Assembly (NCBI GenBank): GCA_019232905.1
Contig: JAFANA010000059.1
Location: forward strand, 1-54,044
DNA: 54,044 nt
From: Vulcanimicrobiota bacterium
Lineage (GTDB): Bacteria > Vulcanimicrobiota > Vulcanimicrobiia > Vulcanimicrobiales > Vulcanimicrobiaceae
Reading direction: 5' to 3'
Positions 1-10,018 of the stretch are shown here, piece after piece (the first letter of the stretch is position 1; every line of letters starts with the position of its first letter). The translations under genes were made by a program, and so were the position numbers. The notes under the pieces were generated by a model. It saw only the letters and a list, made by a program, of their open reading frames with translations, made no database searches and was not told the DNA's origin.

Positions 1-2414
<2,414 letters not shown>

Positions 2415-2744
2415 TGTTAGGCTCTTCCTCCGGTACCTGATCCGTTCGCAATCGCTTTCGGGAGCAGGTGTCTATTTAACTCTACCCGTCGTATTCAAGT
2501 TTCGTGACAGTCCCTCTGAACCTTAGTACGAAATAAAATCCTCGCGGCCGGTCCTAAACCGGTACGAGTCTGAATTCCTACTATTAAGGAAAGGGAGCGT
2601 CGCAAGATCAAGGGAGGAGGTGAGCAGCCTGGATGGATTCATGCTGAACGCACGAACCTGGGCGCCGCGCCCTCCGTTCCGCGAGGGGGATAGTCCTACA
2701 GACATCCGTGGCGCGCAAAAAGTTGCGTGGTAGAATAAACCGCT
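2415..2744. promoter_or_regulatory. Divergent promoter region between clpC and the MIP18-like gene
   Basis: This 330-bp gap holds no convincing gene. It must contain promoters for both divergent genes. On the minus strand TTGAAT lies 17 nt before ATAGAC, a weak sigma-70-like pair for clpC. A GC-rich stretch around 2665-2690 can fold (CCCTC paired with GAGGG). No CIRCE element (TTAGCACTC-N9-GAGTGCTAA) and no CtsR heptad repeat was seen, so the heat-shock control of clpC is not explained by the sequence. Confidence 0.4.
2731..2736 (+). promoter_or_regulatory. -10-like hexamer TAGAAT positioned for a leaderless start
   Basis: TAGAAT ends 8 nt before the ATG at 2745, and there is no Shine-Dalgarno sequence between them. 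A transcript initiating about 7-8 nt after a -10 element would begin at the start codon itself, so the mRNA is probably leaderless. Confidence 0.4.
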
Positions 2745-3056
2745 ATGCCCACCGTCGAACAAATCCGCACCGCTCTCGCAGACGTCAAGGACCCTGAGAT
2801 CAACCTCGGGATCCTCGAGCTTGGTCTCGTGTACGATATCAGCGTCGAAGGTGACAATCAGGAGCACGCCAACGTTCTTATGACGTTGACGTCACCGATG
2901 TGTCCCGTCGGCCCGATGTTCAAGAAGTCGGTCGAAGATCACGTGCTTGCCGTCGAGGGAGTCAAGACTGCCAGGGTGGACATCACGTTCACTCCGCCGT
3001 GGGATCCGGCAACAATGGCATCCGACGACGTCAAAGCGACACTGGGTATCTGGTAA
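2745..3056 (+). CDS. MIP18 family (DUF59/SufT-like) Fe-S cluster assembly factor
   Basis: A 103-aa single-domain protein. It shows the family hallmarks: KDPEINLGILELGLVYDI near the N-terminus (residues 15-32) and the conserved cysteine in TSPMCPVG (Cys53), followed by a beta-strand/helix pattern and the W-D-P segment of the PaaD/SufT/MIP18 fold. Family members help mature or insert iron-sulfur clusters in the cytoplasm; PaaD does so for phenylacetyl-CoA epoxidase. There is no suf or paa operon nearby, so this is a stand-alone maturation factor. The start is supported by family N-terminus alignment and the -10-like box at 2731. The exact client protein is unknown. Confidence 0.88.
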   Translation: MPTVEQIRTALADVKDPEINLGILELGLVYDISVEGDNQEHANVLMTLTSPMCPVGPMFKKSVEDHVLAVEGVKTARVDITFTPPWDPATMASDDVKATLGIW

Positions 3057-3100
3057 AGAAGTATTCGGTCGCTAACCGCAGGCACTAAAGCAGTACAGTA

Positions 3101-3613
3101 CTAAGCGCTCGCTTTTCCATTCGCGTCGAGAATTGCAAGCGTCGCGGTTGCATGCGCGACAAGTTTCCCTGACGCGTCGTAGGCCCGCCCTTCCGCAGTC
3201 CCGATCGTATTGCCGACGTGCACCGCGACGCCTTCACCGGTGACGAGTTGGCCGCCCGGAAGAATCGGACGCACGAAATGGACGTTCAGGTCAAGCGTCG
3301 TGCAGTAGCGTTCGGGCGGCAGCTTTGTTTGTACGGCTAACGTCAGCACGGTATCGAGCAATGTCGACGTCAAGCCGCCGTGGATAACTCCTGTCGGATT
3401 GGACATCCATTCTTCTGCACGCATTGAGAATGCAACGCGCCCGGGTTCCGCGTGAACGATTTCAAAACCCATGAGGTGCGCGGCCGGCGGTTGCGGAATC
3501 GCGCCTTCCTGCATCTCGTGCAACCATGCCACCGGGTCTCGCCCGAAGATCGCCTTGGCGGTTGCGGTCGGCGGATCCCAGGTGAAGCTGCGTTCGCGAA
3601 CGATCTCTTTCAT
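3101..3613 (-). CDS. PaaI-family hotdog-fold acyl-CoA thioesterase
   Basis: The protein has 170 aa. The hotdog signature is GVIHGGLTSTLLDTVLTLAV at about residues 96-115, followed by strand-rich sequence (LDLNVHFVRPILPGGQLV) typical of PaaI/YdiI thioesterases, which hydrolyse acyl- or aryl-CoA to the acid and CoA. The N-terminal 50 residues (TWDPPTATAKAIFGRDPVAW) are an extension seen in longer relatives. Its ATG overlaps the stop of the upstream hydrolase as ATGA (3610-3613), so it is translationally coupled as the third gene of the tetR operon. The physiological acyl-CoA substrate cannot be deduced. Confidence 0.85.
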   Translation of the reverse strand: MKEIVRERSFTWDPPTATAKAIFGRDPVAWLHEMQEGAIPQPPAAHLMGFEIVHAEPGRVAFSMRAEEWMSNPTGVIHGGLTSTLLDTVLTLAVQTKLPPERYCTTLDLNVHFVRPILPGGQLVTGEGVAVHVGNTIGTAEGRAYDASGKLVAHATATLAILDANGKASA

Positions 3614-4479
3614 GCGTATTCCTTAGAATGGTTAAGATGGAGCGCTTCGTCGACGGCGTTCCACAACGTCGCGTTTGCGGCGCGGAAAAATCCCATGTGA
3701 CCCACGGCGCGTAAACCATAGCTCTGCGGGTGGAGTTCACGCCGCGCGACCGTTGCATGCAAAAACCCTGGGACGAGCGCATCGATTGCGCTCGTCGTCG
3801 CCCAAGGGTCGTCGGTCATGCCGATCATAGTAACCGGCGCGCAAAACGACGCCGCGCGCGCGAGTACGCCGTCCATCGTGCGATCGTCGAAGAAATATCC
3901 GCGTGAGGTGCACCACCGGCTCCATTCGTAGAGCACGCCCGGCGCAAGATTCGTGCCGAAGACGAGGCGCTCGCCCGGAAAGTATCCGAAAGCGCGCGTG
4001 ACCGCCGGCATGATTGCTTTCACGAATGCGTACACGCGGTACCGCTCAAAGCCGCGATAGAGTCGCCAGTACCCTGACTGCGACGCAACGGTGACCGCGC
4101 GTTGAATCTTCGACGCACGATCCGTCATCAACAGCACGTGTCCGCCGACTGAATGACCGACTGTGTAGACCGGAAGCGACGGGTAACGGGCAGCGAGCCA
4201 ATCGACGACGCCCGGAAAGTCCAACTCGCCCCAATCGCGCATACGCGCTTTAGAATGACGCAACACCGCGGGCGGTTCGAACGTCCCGCGATAGTCATAT
4301 GTTACGGCTACCGCGCCGCGTGATGCGAGATATTCGCAAAACGCGCGATAGAAGCGGCGCGGCGTTGCGGTCGCAGGACTGACGATGATTGCGGCGGTTG
4401 CGGCGTTCTGCGGCTGATAGATCGTTGCGGGAAGCGCGTAGCCGTCGAGCGCGGAGATGTGGATTGCGTTGCCGTTCAT
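3610..4479 (-). CDS. Alpha/beta hydrolase (UCP037442-like)
   Basis: A 289-aa serine hydrolase. The nucleophile elbow GHSVGG (within YTVGHSVGGHVLLM) and the preceding DFPGVVDWLAARYP segment are typical of a family of uncharacterised alpha/beta hydrolases. The start is placed at the ATG at 4479, overlapping the tetR stop as ATGA, rather than at an in-frame upstream codon at 4500 lying inside tetR. The protein then begins MNGNAIHISALDGYALPATI, matching relatives. It sits between TetR and a thioesterase, all coupled by 4-nt overlaps, which suggests an inducible set acting on an ester or acyl compound that is also exported by the divergent DHA2 pump. Substrate unknown. Confidence 0.85.
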   Translation of the reverse strand: MNGNAIHISALDGYALPATIYQPQNAATAAIIVSPATATPRRFYRAFCEYLASRGAVAVTYDYRGTFEPPAVLRHSKARMRDWGELDFPGVVDWLAARYPSLPVYTVGHSVGGHVLLMTDRASKIQRAVTVASQSGYWRLYRGFERYRVYAFVKAIMPAVTRAFGYFPGERLVFGTNLAPGVLYEWSRWCTSRGYFFDDRTMDGVLARAASFCAPVTMIGMTDDPWATTSAIDALVPGFLHATVARRELHPQSYGLRAVGHMGFFRAANATLWNAVDEALHLNHSKEYA

Positions 4480-5063
4480 GCGGCAAGCCCTTCGACCCAC
4501 GCGCGCAAGAGCGCAAGAACGTGTTTCACCGGCGTGCGCGAACGCATGCCACGCGAGAGCAACAGCGCGCCTTCGAGTGCGGAAATGATAAAATCTGCAG
4601 TTGCTTCGGGATCGACGTCGGAACGGAAGTGCTTCTTCTCGCGCCCGCGCTCGATGTTGCGCATCAGGTAGCCGCGCATGTTCGCAAACGCCGTTGCGAT
4701 GCGATCGCGTAAAAACGGCAGCGCGTCGTCGGCCTCGAGCGTCGCGTTTGCAATCGGACAGCCGCCGTTGACTACGGGACGTTCGATATAGCGTTCGAAG
4801 GCATCGACATACGCGCGCAGACGCGGGAGCCCGGATTCGGTTCCGGCGAGCGCCTTTGTGAAGTAGGCGTCTACTTGCTTAAACGCGTAGTCGAACGTCG
4901 CGATCGCGAGTTCTTCTTTGCTCGTGAAATGGTTGTAGAGGCCACCCTTTTCCAAGTCCGTGGCGGTTAGAATGTCGCTGATCGAGGTGCCGGAAAAACC
5001 GCGACGATTGAAAATCGGGGCCGCGGAAGCAAGGATGGAAAGACGGCGGTTCGAAGCTCTCAC
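4476..5063 (-). CDS. TetR/AcrR family transcriptional repressor
   Basis: A 195-aa regulator. The N-terminal helix-turn-helix has the TetR pattern FNRRGFSGTSISDILTATDL followed by KGGLYNHFTSKEEL. The C-terminal ligand domain contains GCPIANATLEADD, as in LmrA/YxaF-type TetR_C domains. The start is a GTG at 5063, abutting an inverted repeat at 5064-5081 that is its likely operator. It is the first gene of an operon with a hydrolase and a thioesterase and is divergent from an efflux pump, so it probably autoregulates and represses both units until a small molecule binds. Confidence 0.93.
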   Translation of the reverse strand: MRASNRRLSILASAAPIFNRRGFSGTSISDILTATDLEKGGLYNHFTSKEELAIATFDYAFKQVDAYFTKALAGTESGLPRLRAYVDAFERYIERPVVNGGCPIANATLEADDALPFLRDRIATAFANMRGYLMRNIERGREKKHFRSDVDPEATADFIISALEGALLLSRGMRSRTPVKHVLALLRAWVEGLAA

Positions 5064-5081
5064 AGACCGACCGTTCGGTCT
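5064..5081. promoter_or_regulatory. TetR-type operator (inverted repeat)
   Basis: AGACCGA-CCGT-TCGGTCT is a 7-bp perfect inverted repeat with a 4-bp spacer. AGACCG...CGGTCT half-sites are typical of TetR-family operators. It directly abuts the tetR start codon and lies 41 bp before the start of the divergent MFS gene, so it can control both. Confidence 0.75.
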
Positions 5082-5122
5082 GAAACCATCATGCCCCTTC
5101 CTTCGTTCTGGAGTGCAACTCT

Positions 5123-6658
5123 ATGCACGCATCTGAAGAACTGGTCGAATATGGAATGCGCCGCTGGCTCATCGTCATCGGCGTCATGTCGGCCACACTA
5201 CTGCAAGTGCTCGACGCAACGATCGTCAACGTTGCGCTGCCCACGATTCAAGGCAACATGGGCGCGAACTTCGACGAAGCCGCCTGGGTCGTCACGGGCT
5301 ACATCATCGCTGCGGTCATCGTCATTCCGCTGACACCGTGGCTGCAACAGTTGATGGGGCGGCGGAATTATTACGTCACCGCGATCGTCGGTTTTACGAT
5401 CACATCCGGCCTCTGCGGCACAGCGACGAATCTCGACCAACTCATCTTCTACCGCGTCTTACAAGGGTTGTGCGGCGGCGGACTGATCGCAACCGGGCAA
5501 GCGATTATGCGCGATACGTTCCCGGCGAGACAACTCGGCTTGAGTCAAGCGCTCACGTCGCTCGGTGCAATCGTCGGCCCGTCAATCGGACCGACGCTCG
5601 GCGGATATTTGACCGACGCGCTTTCGTGGAACTGGATCTTCTACGTCAATATCATTCCGGGCGTCATCTCGGCGCTACTGTGCGCGATGTATCTGCGCGA
5701 TCCGGCGCGGCGTGGACGTCCTTCCGTAGACGGCATCGGTCTTGCGTTAATGGCAACGGGCCTCGGATGCCTGCAATACGTCTTAGACGAAGGCGAACGC
5801 TACGATTGGTTCAACGACCGCAACATCGCGATCACGGCTGCGATTGCAGTTGCTGCGCTCGCGACATTCGTATATTGGGAACTGCGCGTCGTGAAGAATC
5901 CGATCGTCGACTTGCGCATTCTCATCCGCAACCGCACGGTGGCCGCGGGCTGCGCGCTCGCGATGCTGCTCGCATTCTCACTCTTCGGCGGCGTGATTCT
6001 CACGCCGCAATTCCAGCAAGGCCTGCTTAATTTCACGGCGACGCTGTCCGGTCTTTCGATCCTGACGCGCGCCCTCGGCATCATGGTGATGACCTTCGTC
6101 ACGCTGGCGCTGCTCAATCGAGCAAAGGTACGTCCGCAAATACTGTTGGGCACAGGTTTCATCATCGTTGCAATCGCGAACGTTCTTACCGGGCAAGTTC
6201 TCACCACGGACAGCACCTTCTCGACGTTCGTCTTTCCGCTCGTCTTCGGCGGGATCGGTTTCGGCATGCTCTTCGTACCGCTAGCGGTCTCGGTGCTCAG
6301 TTCCGTGCAAGGCCCGGATACGCAGAAAGCCACGGCGCTGCTCAGCCTGTGTCAGCAACTCGGCGGCTCGATTGCGACGGCGGTTCTCGTTACATTGCTC
6401 GATCGCCGCGGCGCCTTTCATCTCGACCAACTCGCCGGCACGATCACGCTCTCGCACCCCGCCGTGCAGCATGCCCTCGCAGCGAACGCGCCGCTCAGCA
6501 GCGTCGCCGGCGTCGTTAACCAGCAGGCAACGACGATGGCATTCGCGGACGCATTTTACACCCTCGGAATCGTGACGTTCGTCTTGTCGCCGCTCGTCAT
6601 ACTGCTGCGTCCGCCCAAAGCCGCCTCGCACGCTCCGATACCAATGGCCGCGGAATGA
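5123..6658 (+). CDS. DHA2 family MFS multidrug efflux transporter (EmrB/QacA type)
   Basis: A 511-aa protein with about 14 predicted membrane segments. Motif D1-like TLLQVLDATIVNVALPTIQG in TM1, motif A-like GRRNYYV after TM2 and motif C-like LGAIVGPSIGPTLGGYL in TM5 define the DHA2 drug:H+ antiporters. It would export hydrophobic compounds using the proton gradient, probably with an EmrA-like adaptor if the cell is diderm; no emrA or tolC is adjacent. It is divergent from tetR across the operator at 5064-5081, so it is likely induced by the exported compound. A second member of the family is at 39298. An internal start at 5156 (MRRWLIVIG) is possible. Confidence 0.93.
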   Translation: MHASEELVEYGMRRWLIVIGVMSATLLQVLDATIVNVALPTIQGNMGANFDEAAWVVTGYIIAAVIVIPLTPWLQQLMGRRNYYVTAIVGFTITSGLCGTATNLDQLIFYRVLQGLCGGGLIATGQAIMRDTFPARQLGLSQALTSLGAIVGPSIGPTLGGYLTDALSWNWIFYVNIIPGVISALLCAMYLRDPARRGRPSVDGIGLALMATGLGCLQYVLDEGERYDWFNDRNIAITAAIAVAALATFVYWELRVVKNPIVDLRILIRNRTVAAGCALAMLLAFSLFGGVILTPQFQQGLLNFTATLSGLSILTRALGIMVMTFVTLALLNRAKVRPQILLGTGFIIVAIANVLTGQVLTTDSTFSTFVFPLVFGGIGFGMLFVPLAVSVLSSVQGPDTQKATALLSLCQQLGGSIATAVLVTLLDRRGAFHLDQLAGTITLSHPAVQHALAANAPLSSVAGVVNQQATTMAFADAFYTLGIVTFVLSPLVILLRPPKAASHAPIPMAAE

Positions 6659-6667
6659 GAATCGGGG

Positions 6668-6673
6668 TATAGT
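6668..6673 (+). promoter_or_regulatory. -10-like hexamer TATAGT just before a short ORF
   Basis: TATAGT is separated by only 6 nt from the ATG at 6680, with no ribosome-binding site between. This again suggests leaderless transcription, here of the 58-aa ORF and the carboxylase gene behind it. Confidence 0.4.
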
Positions 6674-6679
6674 GCGCCT

Positions 6680-6856
6680 ATGGAACGCAAGCACAGCGAC
6701 ATCGAGCAGATTTTCGAAGACGACGGCAGCGAAGAGGCGATTGTCGACGCCGACGACACCGGCATGCTCTCTGAAGAACGGCAGATCTTCCAGACGGAGA
6801 TCGCTCAGGCACTCTCCAACGAGGCCGATGAAGGCAGCGAGGAAAGCGCTACCTAA
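6680..6856 (+). CDS. Small acidic protein upstream of the acyl-CoA carboxylase beta subunit
   Basis: A 58-aa [19 protein letters not shown]... ending [11 protein letters not shown]. It is strongly acidic (Glu/Asp-rich) with a central helix-forming stretch [16 protein letters not shown]. It starts 6 nt after a TATAGT box and ends 11 nt before the GTG of the carboxylase gene, so the two are probably cotranscribed. I do not recognise the family. Its position parallels the small ORF before the alpha subunit at 10807, so a role with the carboxylase complex is possible, but that is inference from context only. Confidence 0.55.
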   Translation: MERKHSDIEQIFEDDGSEEAIVDADDTGMLSEERQIFQTEIAQALSNEADEGSEESAT

Positions 6857-6867
6857 CGACTCCCCCC

Positions 6868-8421
6868 GTGAGAACGCATGGGGAAAAATACGAAGAACTG
6901 GAGCGCAAACGCGCGCTCGCGCAAGAGCCGGCCGGCGCTGCCGCCATTGAGCGTCAGCACGCCCGCGGCAAGCGCACCGCCCGCGAACGCATCGAGGCAC
7001 TGGTGGACGAAGGGTCATTCACCGAACTCGATCAGTTCGTCGTGCACCGCACCAACGCGTTCGGATTAGAAGAGAAAGAGTTTCTCGGCGACGGTGTGAT
7101 CACCGGACGCGCGACGATCGACGGACGGCAAGTTTTCCTCTTCTCGCAAGACTTTACGGTGCTGGGCGGTTCGCTCGGCGAAGCGTTCGCGGAGAAGATT
7201 TGCAAGGTCATGGATCTCGCCGTACGGACCGGATCCCCGATGATCGGCATAAACGATTCGGGCGGCGCGCGGATCCAGGAAGGCGTCGTCTCGCTCGGAG
7301 GCTACGCGGAAATCTTCTGGCGTAACGTCCAGGCGAGCGGCGTGATCCCGCAGCTGAGCCTCATCGCGGGGCCGTGCGCCGGCGGTGCGGTCTACTCGCC
7401 GGCGATCACCGACTTCATCCTGATGACCGAGCACATCTCGCAGATGTTCATCACCGGTCCGGAAATCATCAAGACGGTCACCGGTGAAGACGTGAGTTTC
7501 GAAGAACTCGGCGGCGCGATGACTCACGCGACGAAGAGCGGCGTCGCGCACGTCGTCGCAGGCGACGAAGACGATCTCGTCGAGTCGACGAAACTGCTGC
7601 TTTCGTACATGCCGCAAAACAATCTGGAAGACGCGCCGCGCTTTCCGATTGAGGACGATCCCCAACGCGAAGCACCCGAACTCGACGACCTCGTTCCGGA
7701 CTCGCCGAATAAGCCGTACGATATGCACGACGTCATCGAGTCCGTTCTTGATTTCGGTGACTTCTTCGAGATTCAATCGCACTACGCGCAGAACATTATC
7801 TGCGGGTTCGGGCGCATCGCCGGACGCAGCATCGGGGTCGTCGCGAATCAACCGAACGTGCTCGCCGGCGTCCTTGACATCAAGTCGTCGATCAAAGCCG
7901 CCCGGTTCGTGCGCTTCTGCGACGCGTTCAACATTCCGTTGGTTACGTTCGTCGACGTCCCGGGCTTTTTGCCCGGCACCGATCAAGAGTACGGCGGCAT
8001 CATCCTGCACGGCGCGAAATTGCTCTATGCATTCGCCGAAGCGACCGTTCCGAAAATCACCGTCATCACACGCAAAGCGTACGGCGGCGCCTACGACGTC
8101 ATGGCGTCAAAACACATTCGAGCGGACATCAATCTTGCGTGGCCGACTGCCGAAATTGCGGTTATGGGTGCAGAAGGCGCCGTAAAGGTAATCAACCGCC
8201 GCGAAATCGCAGCCGCCGCCGACAAAGACGCAAAGATGAAGGAACTGATCGACGAGTATACGGTACGGTTCGCCAATCCGTACATTGCGGCGCAGCGCGG
8301 CTATGTCGACGACGTGATCGAAGCACATCGCACGCGCGGCGCGATTGCGACCGCCCTAGAGATGCTCGAAAACAAACGCGTCGAGCGGCCAAAACGTAAA
8401 CACGGCAATATCCCCCTGTAG
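6868..8421 (+). CDS. pccB: Acyl-CoA/propionyl-CoA carboxylase beta subunit (carboxyltransferase)
   Basis: A 517-aa biotin-dependent carboxyltransferase. Crotonase-fold signatures include [36 protein letters not shown] (oxyanion/CoA site) and, in the C-terminal half, [17 protein letters not shown] and [12 protein letters not shown]. The length and N-terminal [20 protein letters not shown] fit PccB/AccD5 proteins, which move the carboxyl group from biotin to propionyl-CoA to give (S)-methylmalonyl-CoA. The alpha subunit is at 10943, and mutase and epimerase follow at 13873-15902. The start is a GTG; a short acidic ORF precedes it. Acetyl-CoA carboxylase activity cannot be excluded from sequence alone. 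Confidence 0.94.
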   Translation: MRTHGEKYEELERKRALAQEPAGAAAIERQHARGKRTARERIEALVDEGSFTELDQFVVHRTNAFGLEEKEFLGDGVITGRATIDGRQVFLFSQDFTVLGGSLGEAFAEKICKVMDLAVRTGSPMIGINDSGGARIQEGVVSLGGYAEIFWRNVQASGVIPQLSLIAGPCAGGAVYSPAITDFILMTEHISQMFITGPEIIKTVTGEDVSFEELGGAMTHATKSGVAHVVAGDEDDLVESTKLLLSYMPQNNLEDAPRFPIEDDPQREAPELDDLVPDSPNKPYDMHDVIESVLDFGDFFEIQSHYAQNIICGFGRIAGRSIGVVANQPNVLAGVLDIKSSIKAARFVRFCDAFNIPLVTFVDVPGFLPGTDQEYGGIILHGAKLLYAFAEATVPKITVITRKAYGGAYDVMASKHIRADINLAWPTAEIAVMGAEGAVKVINRREIAAAADKDAKMKELIDEYTVRFANPYIAAQRGYVDDVIEAHRTRGAIATALEMLENKRVERPKRKHGNIPL

Positions 8422-8429
8422 GAGACGTG

Positions 8430-9086
8430 ATGACTACTCGTAGGGCTTTCATTGCAGCGAGCGCTGCGCTTGCTGCCGCCCCGGGCGTTGCGTCGGCCCA
8501 GTCGGCATCACCGGAGCCGTCGCCGAGCAAACCGCCTTTTCCAAAACTCAATTTCGATCTTGCGGGCTTCGACGCGATGCTCGAACGTGAGGTCCCGCAC
8601 AAGCATCTGTTCGCGGCGCGCAATTACGATCGCGGCGGTATCTTTGACGCCCTCATGAGCACTATGGATGCCTATCACGATCTCGGCATTGCGGCGTCCT
8701 CCGTCAGTCCCGTCGTCGTGCTCTATCACACCGCCATTCCGCTCGGGTTTGACGACTACGCCTGGAAGACGTACTTTATCCCGTGGTTTTTCGAAAGAAA
8801 AAAGAACGACCCAAGCATCGCAAAGGACATTGACACACTCGTCGACGGCAGAAAAGACGCGACGATTGACACATTCGTTGCGGATTACGGCTTACACACC
8901 TTCGTTTGCAACAACGCACTGAGCGCAGTGTCCGAATCTGTTGCAAAGTCGCAGCGCAAGCGGGCCGCCGCGGTGTACGAGGATTTGAGCGGGCACCTCG
9001 TTCGCAATGCAACAATCGTCCCAGCGGGCGTTTGGGCCGTTCATGCGATTCAAGAGCAAAAATACACCCTGTTGCAGACTTCGTAG
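8430..9086 (+). CDS. Tat-exported DsrE-like protein
   Basis: The protein has about 218 aa. The N-terminus MTTRRAFIAASAALAAAPGV is a twin-arginine signal peptide with an ASA cleavage region, followed by a Pro/Ser linker. The body has VVVLYHTAIPLGFDD, a cysteine in FVCNNALS, and a C-terminal IVPAGVWAVHAIQEQKYTLL. That C-terminus matches the V-P-A-G-V-x-A-x-x-x-A-Q-E pattern of exported DsrE/F-fold proteins of unknown function. The ATG at 8430 is chosen because GGAG lies 5 nt upstream, although a GTG codon precedes it in frame. It follows pccB by 8 nt and may be cotranscribed. The substrate and redox role are unknown. Confidence 0.7.
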   Translation: MTTRRAFIAASAALAAAPGVASAQSASPEPSPSKPPFPKLNFDLAGFDAMLEREVPHKHLFAARNYDRGGIFDALMSTMDAYHDLGIAASSVSPVVVLYHTAIPLGFDDYAWKTYFIPWFFERKKNDPSIAKDIDTLVDGRKDATIDTFVADYGLHTFVCNNALSAVSESVAKSQRKRAAAVYEDLSGHLVRNATIVPAGVWAVHAIQEQKYTLLQTS

Positions 9087-9096
9087 CAACAGGGTG
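9065..9096. terminator. Bidirectional stem-loop terminator between convergent genes
   Basis: CACCCTGTTGC (9065-9075) and GCAACAGGGTG (9086-9096) form an 11-bp perfect stem with a 10-nt loop. On the minus strand the stem is followed by TATTTTTG, a T-tract serving the gene at 9121-9657. The left arm lies inside the last codons of the plus-strand gene. Confidence 0.75.
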
Positions 9097-9120
9097 CATG
9101 GAGATGTGTCGCGGAGATTG

Positions 9121-9657
9121 TTACTTAGCGCCGATCCTCACGCGCTCAGCGACGAACGTTCCATCGGTTCCCCAGTGTCCCGCCACTTCGACGGTCTGTC
9201 CGGTCGCGAAGCCGGTTTGATCGGTTACAACCCAGGTGTCGCGGCGAGCCGTAGCGTGAACGAGGATGCGGCCCTGCGCGACCTGATCGACACGACCGTA
9301 GATGATACGTTCCGCAGCATAGCGGTCCTCATCCGGATATGTCGCTGCGGAGGGCGACAGCGTTATTTCCTCGGAGATGAAGTCGCGCGATCCGGGCGGT
9401 TGGCAACCCCACACGCCCGCGTAGACGCCGGGTCGCAACGTGGCGCCACCCGTGCTTCTGACATCATTGTCCGGCATGTAGACGCTCACGTCTCCTGTAT
9501 TGGTACGTATTGCGAACCAATCGCTGCGAACGGTGATCACCGTTCCGAAGACGCTTTGCGGATGAACGCCTGCGCAGCGAGCGGCGGCATCGGCCGTTTT
9601 CGGCGCGAAGCCCGCTGCCAGCAGCGCGGCGCTTAGAAGTGCAACTGTATATTTCAT
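9121..9657 (-). CDS. Secreted protein with two OB-like beta repeats (DUF5666-like)
   Basis: A 178-aa exported protein: the signal peptide MKYTVALLSAALLAAGFAPK ends near TADAAA. The mature part has two similar beta-rich units: VFGTVITVRSDWFAIRTNTG (about residues 36-55) and IYGRVDQVAQGRILVHATAR (about 119-138), each followed by an hxGxxVxVxG segment (TLRPGVYAGVWG, ATGQTVEVAGHWG). This layout resembles DUF5666/OB-fold exported proteins. There are two cysteines (CAG, WGC) that could form a disulfide in the periplasm. Function unknown. A related single-unit protein is at 25990. Confidence 0.7.
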   Translation of the reverse strand: MKYTVALLSAALLAAGFAPKTADAAARCAGVHPQSVFGTVITVRSDWFAIRTNTGDVSVYMPDNDVRSTGGATLRPGVYAGVWGCQPPGSRDFISEEITLSPSAATYPDEDRYAAERIIYGRVDQVAQGRILVHATARRDTWVVTDQTGFATGQTVEVAGHWGTDGTFVAERVRIGAK

Positions 9658-9677
9658 ACCGGAGGAACGTACCCAAT

Positions 9678-9962
9678 CTATAAAACGTCGCGCAAAACGT
9701 CGTGACGCTTGGTCGGTTTCATTTCGAGCACATCGTATTCGGAAACACCTTCGCGCACGAAGGGATCCTCGGCAAGGATTGCATCGACCTCTTCGCGACG
9801 CATGGGCATCGTCACGATGATTCCGCCGGTTCGCGGCACGAAGGGACCGGAAACGAGGAATTGTCCTGCCGCATAATGGCGGTCGAGAAATTCGCGATGC
9901 GCGGGAAGCCAGCGGTCTACTTCTTCGGGCGGCTTCAGATAACGTGAAATCAAGAGGAACAT
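9678..9962 (-). CDS. YCII/YciI-like protein
   Basis: A 94-aa protein when started at the ATG at 9962 (MFLLISRYLKPPEEVDRWLP); GGAG lies upstream and a longer in-frame form from 10016 is not supported. The fold is ferredoxin-like: HREFLDRHYAAGQFLVSGPF carries the conserved His and Asp of YciI proteins, and EVDAILAEDPFVREGVSEYD matches the family's D-P-F motif. YciI-like enzymes act as small dehydrochlorinases, lyases or hydrolases, but the reaction here is not known. It is a stand-alone gene. Confidence 0.85.
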   Translation of the reverse strand: MFLLISRYLKPPEEVDRWLPAHREFLDRHYAAGQFLVSGPFVPRTGGIIVTMPMRREEVDAILAEDPFVREGVSEYDVLEMKPTKRHDVLRDVL

Positions 9963-10018
9963 CCCATCGCTCCTACGCCGAGAAGGTCGGCGCCCCTTGC
10001 AATGGTATCTAGGCATTC

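Noticed and set aside
2600..2700. A structured RNA or riboswitch in the clpC upstream region
   Set aside because: Local hairpins are possible but no SRP, FMN, TPP or other known consensus matched, so only a generic regulatory region is listed.
7066..8010. A 314-codon minus-strand frame inside the carboxylase beta gene
   Set aside because: It is the antisense shadow of pccB, whose frame carries all carboxyltransferase motifs.
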